A stretch of 9,264 nt of DNA from assembly GCA_937967755.1 (NCBI GenBank), contig CALBTA010000118.1, positions 1 through 9,264 on the forward strand, read 5' to 3'. This document shows positions 6,156 to 9,264 of this stretch, piece by piece. A program made the position numbers and the translations under genes. Each line of letters opens with the position of its first letter. Positions within the stretch are counted from its first letter, which is position 1. Source of the DNA: an uncultured Planctomycetaceae bacterium. GTDB taxonomy: Bacteria > Planctomycetota > Planctomycetia > Pirellulales > Pirellulaceae. The notes under the pieces were generated by a model. That model searched no databases and was not told where the DNA came from. It was given only the letters and a program-made list of their open reading frames with translations.

Positions 6156-7069
6156 ACTTGACGTTCCGCGAACTGCGCAGCCTGGGCGGCGATGTCCACG
6201 CCGGTCATGGCATTCCAACCCGCCAACAGTTGCTGGTAGAGCGGCCCCGGCCGGCCGTTGCCGATGGCGCGACCGTCGATGCTGATCACCGGAAGTGCAC
6301 AAACCGACGTGCTGGTGAGCATCACTTCATCGGCACCGGCGGCATCTTCCAACGAAAGGAATCGGTGCGTATGCGCGGTACCGAGGTTAGCAGCGATCTC
6401 CAGCAAAGCGGCGACGCTGATGCCCGGCAGGATCCTTTCGGCCGGTGGTGAGATCAGACCTTCACTCTCGTGGTAGATTAGAACGTTGGCGGTCGTTGCT
6501 TCCAGCACACAGCCGTCGGCGTCGAGCATCAGCGCGCGGGCTCCCCCTTCGGCGGAAGCCGCCTCTCGATCGGCCAGGTAATAGTGCATTCGGCTGCGGC
6601 ACTTCAGTTCGCGCGGGAGCGACGCCCCGTCGATTTGCGGAACGCTGCTGGCGACCAGTCGTTGGCCTTGGGTGAATTTGTCGCGGAACACCCCAAAGGC
6701 AATCGGGTAAGTGTGCATTGCCAGGGTGGGTCCGGCGGATGCGGAAGCCGCCATCGCGGCATACGGGCCGGGCGTTGCGAAGAGGCAAAGCCCGAGGTCG
6801 TCGCCTGTGGCCAGTTGGCTATGGTTGGTGCTCACCAGGTGTTCCGCCGCCGCGGCCAGTTCATCGCGGCCAACCGGCAGATCGAAGCCGACAATGGCGA
6901 GCGAACGTTCGAAGCGATCAAGATGTTCTTCCAGGCGGAACAGCTTGCCCGCGAAGGTGCGCAGTTGCTCGGCGACGGTTGCACCCATCACGAAACCGGC
7001 GTCGTGAACGGCGATGTGCAGTTGATCTGCGGCGATGAATTGTCCGTTGAGGTAGGCTTGCATCGGCAT
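6146..7069 (-). CDS. Class IV PLP-dependent aminotransferase (BCAT / D-amino-acid / ADC-lyase family)
   Basis: 307 residues, the normal length for fold-type IV aminotransferases. The protein starts MPMQAYLNGQFIAADQLHI, with the usual early VHDAGFVMGATVAEQLRTF block and LFRLEEHLDRFERS (43-56). The PLP lysine is K156 in LPRELKCRSRMHYYLADREA. The class IV signature VLEATTANVLIY (188-199) supplies the cofactor-binding Glu190 and is followed by SPPAERILPGIS (207-218) and the phosphate-site block EVMLTSTSVCALPV. It transfers amino groups or eliminates pyruvate using PLP in the cytoplasm; branched-chain aminotransferase, D-alanine aminotransferase and aminodeoxychorismate lyase share this fold and cannot be told apart safely here. 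No Shine-Dalgarno sequence precedes either ATG (7069 or 7063), and a repeat copy begins five bases upstream of the first. It is convergent with the kinase gene, 29 bases away. Confidence 0.92.
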   Translation of the reverse strand: MPMQAYLNGQFIAADQLHIAVHDAGFVMGATVAEQLRTFAGKLFRLEEHLDRFERSLAIVGFDLPVGRDELAAAAEHLVSTNHSQLATGDDLGLCLFATPGPYAAMAASASAGPTLAMHTYPIAFGVFRDKFTQGQRLVASSVPQIDGASLPRELKCRSRMHYYLADREAASAEGGARALMLDADGCVLEATTANVLIYHESEGLISPPAERILPGISVAALLEIAANLGTAHTHRFLSLEDAAGADEVMLTSTSVCALPVISIDGRAIGNGRPGPLYQQLLAGWNAMTGVDIAAQAAQFAERQVPA

Positions 7070-7073
7070 GAGC

Positions 7074-7188
7074 GTAGCGGGGGCTTCTAGCCACCGTTGA
7101 AAAAGTAGCGGGGCTTCTAGCCACCGTCAGAAGTGGTACCGGCTTCGACGACCCCGCAGGACGTTCGGTAGCTGGAAGCTGCTGCTAC
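7074..7188. repeat. REP/BIME-like cluster, family R3, three copies
   Basis: Two direct copies of GTAGCGGGGCTTCTAGCCAC followed by CG lie at 7074-7099 (with one extra G) and 7105-7129, and a diverged inverted copy, GTAGCTGGAAGCTGCTGCTAC, at 7168-7188. Each has a small internal stem, and the direct and inverted copies can pair with each other. The cluster fills the gap between the EF-hand gene's stop and the aminotransferase start, so it lies in the EF-hand 3' region and directly upstream of the aminotransferase ATG. Confidence 0.75.
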
Positions 7189-7196
7189 GAACCCGA

Positions 7197-8426
7197 TCAT
7201 CGCCGGCGGTAGCGGGAAGAACTGGATTTCGATTCGCCGGCCAGGCATTCGGCGGGAGTGACCACGCCGTCGCCGTTGGCGTCCAGCTTTTTGAACTCCG
7301 CCAGCTTCGAGTCGGTCCAACTAACAGCGAACTCATGCATGGCGATCTGACCGTCCGCGTCGGCGTCGTTCCGTGTGAACCAATCGGGAAGGCCCTTGGG
7401 CAGCCGTTCAACATTCGGTGTGATCCGACGGGCGCTCCCTTCGCCTGTGACGCGGTAAGAATCACCTGGCTCGGCAGGTTCGTCGCGCGACGAGCGTGAA
7501 CTCGACCCGCCCGAACCGCCTGACGATCCCTTGGCATAAGCGGTCAGCCGGTCGGTCAGTTCTTCCTTGGTGATCACCTTGTCGCCATTCTTGTCGGCGG
7601 CGTGGTGGTATCGGCTCATGTTGCTCCACTCTTCTTTTTCCAGCACGCCGTTGTCGTTTTTATCGTAACGCTTCACCAGACTGCTAGCGTACTCTGCATA
7701 TTTGTCGCGGTTGCCGCTGGAGCGGCTGGAAGTTGAACTCGAAGAACCGCCCGACGAACTGCTCCCGGCGAACTCGCGATATTTGCTGACGCGCTCGTAC
7801 AGTTCGCTGCGGGAAAGCCGGCCATCCCCATCGCGGTCCGATTCTTTCGGCGGTGGATCGCGCCAACGGCCGTGGCGAATCTCTTCCTCGTCGAGAATCT
7901 GGTCGTTGTTGCGGTCGTAGCGGCGCAGAATTCCGCCGACGTAATCGACAATCCGCCGGTCGTATGCATCTTCCAGCGGCACGCCGCCGCGGCGAGACGA
8001 TCCGCCATCGACCGTCCCATCGCCGAAACCACGTACGGCGGGTAGATCCCCCGCTTCCCCAAAGCCCGGCACGCTTGGCTCGTCCGCATCGTCTCTGTCG
8101 CGCCGGTCGTCGCGGTCGTCGTCGCGGCGGTCACCATCGCGCCCGCGGTCGCCGCTGTACTCACGTTCCCGGCGCTCCCGCGCCGCTCTCAGATAATCTT
8201 CAATGACGACTGGTTCGGAAGGATCGAACCCGGCATCTTTGAATCGCTGCTGCATGAAGCCGCGGAAGCGCTCGGGAATTTCTTCCTCCTGCAGCTTACC
8301 GTCGCCGTTGGTATCCATCGAACGCAGGCGCTCCGCCGGATCGAAACCGCGTCGGCCGTCTTGGGCAACGGCAATCGCGGTTGCGGAAAGCGCTAAGGCG
8401 AACAAAAGGTGGCAGCGAATTTTCAT
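7197..8426 (-). CDS. Secreted protein with seven EF-hand calcium-binding loops
   Basis: 409 residues. A signal peptide (1-21, MKIRCHLLFALALSATAIAVA, AxA site before Q22) sends it across the membrane. Seven 12-residue EF-hand loops follow: 38-49 (DTNGDGKLQEEE), 171-182, 197-208 (DRDGDGRLSRSE), 255-266, 278-289, 354-365 (DADADGQIAMHE) and 382-393 (DANGDGVVTPAE). Most keep Asp at positions 1, 3 and 5 and Glu at 12; the loop at 171-182 has Gln instead of Gly at position 6, and 278-289 has Lys. Between them lie an extreme Arg/Asp-rich stretch (82-115) and Ser/Gly linkers (220-238 and 300-313). It probably binds calcium outside the cytoplasm; its role is unknown. Multi-EF-hand secreted proteins are numerous in planctomycetes. 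No good Shine-Dalgarno sequence is visible. REP-like repeats lie on both sides of the gene. Confidence 0.92.
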   Translation of the reverse strand: MKIRCHLLFALALSATAIAVAQDGRRGFDPAERLRSMDTNGDGKLQEEEIPERFRGFMQQRFKDAGFDPSEPVVIEDYLRAARERREREYSGDRGRDGDRRDDDRDDRRDRDDADEPSVPGFGEAGDLPAVRGFGDGTVDGGSSRRGGVPLEDAYDRRIVDYVGGILRRYDRNNDQILDEEEIRHGRWRDPPPKESDRDGDGRLSRSELYERVSKYREFAGSSSSGGSSSSTSSRSSGNRDKYAEYASSLVKRYDKNDNGVLEKEEWSNMSRYHHAADKNGDKVITKEELTDRLTAYAKGSSGGSGGSSSRSSRDEPAEPGDSYRVTGEGSARRITPNVERLPKGLPDWFTRNDADADGQIAMHEFAVSWTDSKLAEFKKLDANGDGVVTPAECLAGESKSSSSRYRRR

Positions 8427-8479
8427 GCTGAGGGCGATCGAATTAGAACGGCATAGGGAGCGTGCGTTTCCTACTTCCT

Positions 8480-8509
8480 ATTGTGTCCTAACGGCACCCC
8501 ATTTGCCAA
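8480..8509 (-). promoter_or_regulatory. Possible promoter of the EF-hand gene
   Basis: On the minus strand, TTGGCA (8509-8504, 5/6 to the -35 box), an 18-base spacer and CACAAT (8485-8480, 4/6 to the -10 box) would start transcription near 8473, about 47 bases before the ATG at 8426. It is plausible but weak, and chance matches of this quality are common. Confidence 0.3.
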
Positions 8510-8516
8510 CACGCCC

Positions 8517-8590
8517 TAGCTGGGGCTTCTAGCCACCGTGAAAACAACGTATCTGCGCACGAAGATACGGCGGCTGGAAGCCGCCGCTAC
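8517..8590. repeat. REP/BIME-like inverted pair, family R3
   Basis: A direct copy (TAGCTGGGGCTTCTAGCCAC, then CG) at 8517-8538 faces an inverted copy at 8568-8590 whose stem CGGCGGCT-GGA-AGCCGCCG is perfect. Between them CGTATCT (8548-8554) pairs with AGATACG (8563-8569). The pair can fold into a long hairpin. It lies between the stop of the gene at 8599 and the EF-hand promoter region, where it could act as a transcription end. Confidence 0.75.
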
Positions 8591-8598
8591 GGGGAAAC

Positions 8599-9264
8599 CT
8601 ACCGCTGCCGTACGTAATCCGCCCCGATAGATCGCTTGGGAACGGCCACCGGCATCGGCTGCACGTCGAGCGGAATACCCGCCAGCTTTTTCGGTTGCAA
8701 ACCGGGCGAGGTCCGGCCGCCCGACAGTTCCTGCTGCGTCGCACCGTACTGTTTCATTACCTTGTGCACGGCCGGGTTGATCTCTTGTCGCCCGTCTTGG
8801 CGTTGGTACGGCAGCGTGACGGTATCGAAGTTTCCCACGGTGACGATGCTTTCGTAGCGATCGTGAAACTCGTAAGCTTCGACGCCCTGCTTCCGCAGCG
8901 CCGCGGTCAGCTTGTGGGCGTTCATTGCCGCTTCATCTAAGCGCGACTCCATCGCCCCGCCGCGGTCTTCGATGTCGCGAATGGTCTTCTGATCCAACAC
9001 AACCTTTCCACGGAAGGTGGCAACCCGCACGCTGAATTTGCCGGGGCAATCCAGCAGCGAGTGCTCGACCCGCTTGTTCATTTCCAATACGAACTTATCA
9101 ACGCCCCCGGGCGCGAAAAACTCGTCCGGCAGCAACGGGTTGCGGCTGACGAAGGCCATGCCCATCGGGCCTTTGCGGCGTTTTTCCTCGTCGCGGTTCA
9201 TGATCTGATGGAGCGAGCGGACTCCGGCAAAGCGCTGCGTCGTACCGCGGCGGCCATCAATTTT
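8599..9264 (-). CDS. Conserved-looking protein of unknown function, C-terminal part
   Basis: 221 residues are visible and the frame is open at the right edge, so the gene starts outside the window; an internal ATG at 9201 is probably not the true start, because the frame continues upstream (IDGRRGTTQRFAGVRSLHQI). The visible part is soluble, mixed alpha/beta and without membrane segments. A middle block reads NPLLPDEFF, then SLLDCPGKFSVRVATFRGKV, then a helix rich in Glu/Arg/Ala, then ALRKQGVEAYEFHDRYESIVTVGNFD, which has the look of a SPOR-like or similar small alpha/beta fold (residue pattern only). I recall similar uncharacterised planctomycete proteins but cannot name a family. The end is basic and Pro-rich (PMPVAVPKRS). 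No catalytic motif is evident. Confidence 0.8.
   Translation of the reverse strand, partial: KIDGRRGTTQRFAGVRSLHQIMNRDEEKRRKGPMGMAFVSRNPLLPDEFFAPGGVDKFVLEMNKRVEHSLLDCPGKFSVRVATFRGKVVLDQKTIRDIEDRGGAMESRLDEAAMNAHKLTAALRKQGVEAYEFHDRYESIVTVGNFDTVTLPYQRQDGRQEINPAVHKVMKQYGATQQELSGGRTSPGLQPKKLAGIPLDVQPMPVAVPKRSIGADYVRQR

Noticed and set aside
5748..6302. 184-codon minus-strand frame across the kinase end
   Set aside because: It is antisense to the kinase and runs into the convergent aminotransferase gene in another frame; no domain is recognisable.
7074..7129. Two tandem ~25-base repeats as a possible CRISPR start
   Set aside because: The separation is only five bases, the same repeat occurs singly and inverted elsewhere, and there is no array or cas gene.

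Overview
The window looks like chromosomal DNA of a member of Planctomycetota, most likely of the Pirellulales type. The evidence is the combination of an MJ0042-type zinc-ribbon membrane protein, a DUF4013-like membrane protein, a Ser/Thr kinase joined to a membrane-flanked Cache sensor, a secreted multi-EF-hand protein, and intergenic gaps full of short GC-rich hairpin repeats. This assignment rests on recognised family styles, not on a search.

Layout, left to right. 1-1058 (minus strand): a groES-groEL chaperonin operon, with groEL cut by the left edge; the 120-base gap between the two genes carries two hairpins of one repeat family. 1059-2019: a 960-base divergent intergenic region with no convincing gene but many inverted repeats, a near-consensus sigma70 promoter pointing right (1538-1566) and a striking nested palindrome (1721-1813). 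2020-6116 (plus strand): three closely spaced genes, a double zinc-ribbon membrane protein, a four-helix DUF4013-like membrane protein and a 793-residue transmembrane Ser/Thr kinase with a Cache-like sensor. 6146-7069 (minus): a class IV PLP aminotransferase, convergent with the kinase. 7197-8426 (minus): a secreted protein with seven EF-hand loops. 8599-9264 (minus): the C-terminal part of a conserved-looking protein of unknown function, cut by the right edge.

How the genes may work together. The three plus-strand genes look like one transcription unit, and the kinase has the architecture of a receptor: cytoplasmic kinase, membrane helix, extracytoplasmic sensor, second helix, short Ser/Thr-rich tail. 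Its two membrane neighbours are plausible partners or substrates, but nothing in the sequence proves it. The other genes are housekeeping (groESL), metabolic (aminotransferase) or secreted proteins with no clear link to the kinase.

The most noteworthy non-coding content is at least three families of small hairpin repeats, all in gaps between genes or at gene ends. One family shows paired base changes that preserve the stem, and another forms REP/BIME-like inverted pairs on both sides of the EF-hand gene. I found no CRISPR array, tRNA, rRNA, transposase, phage or defence gene.
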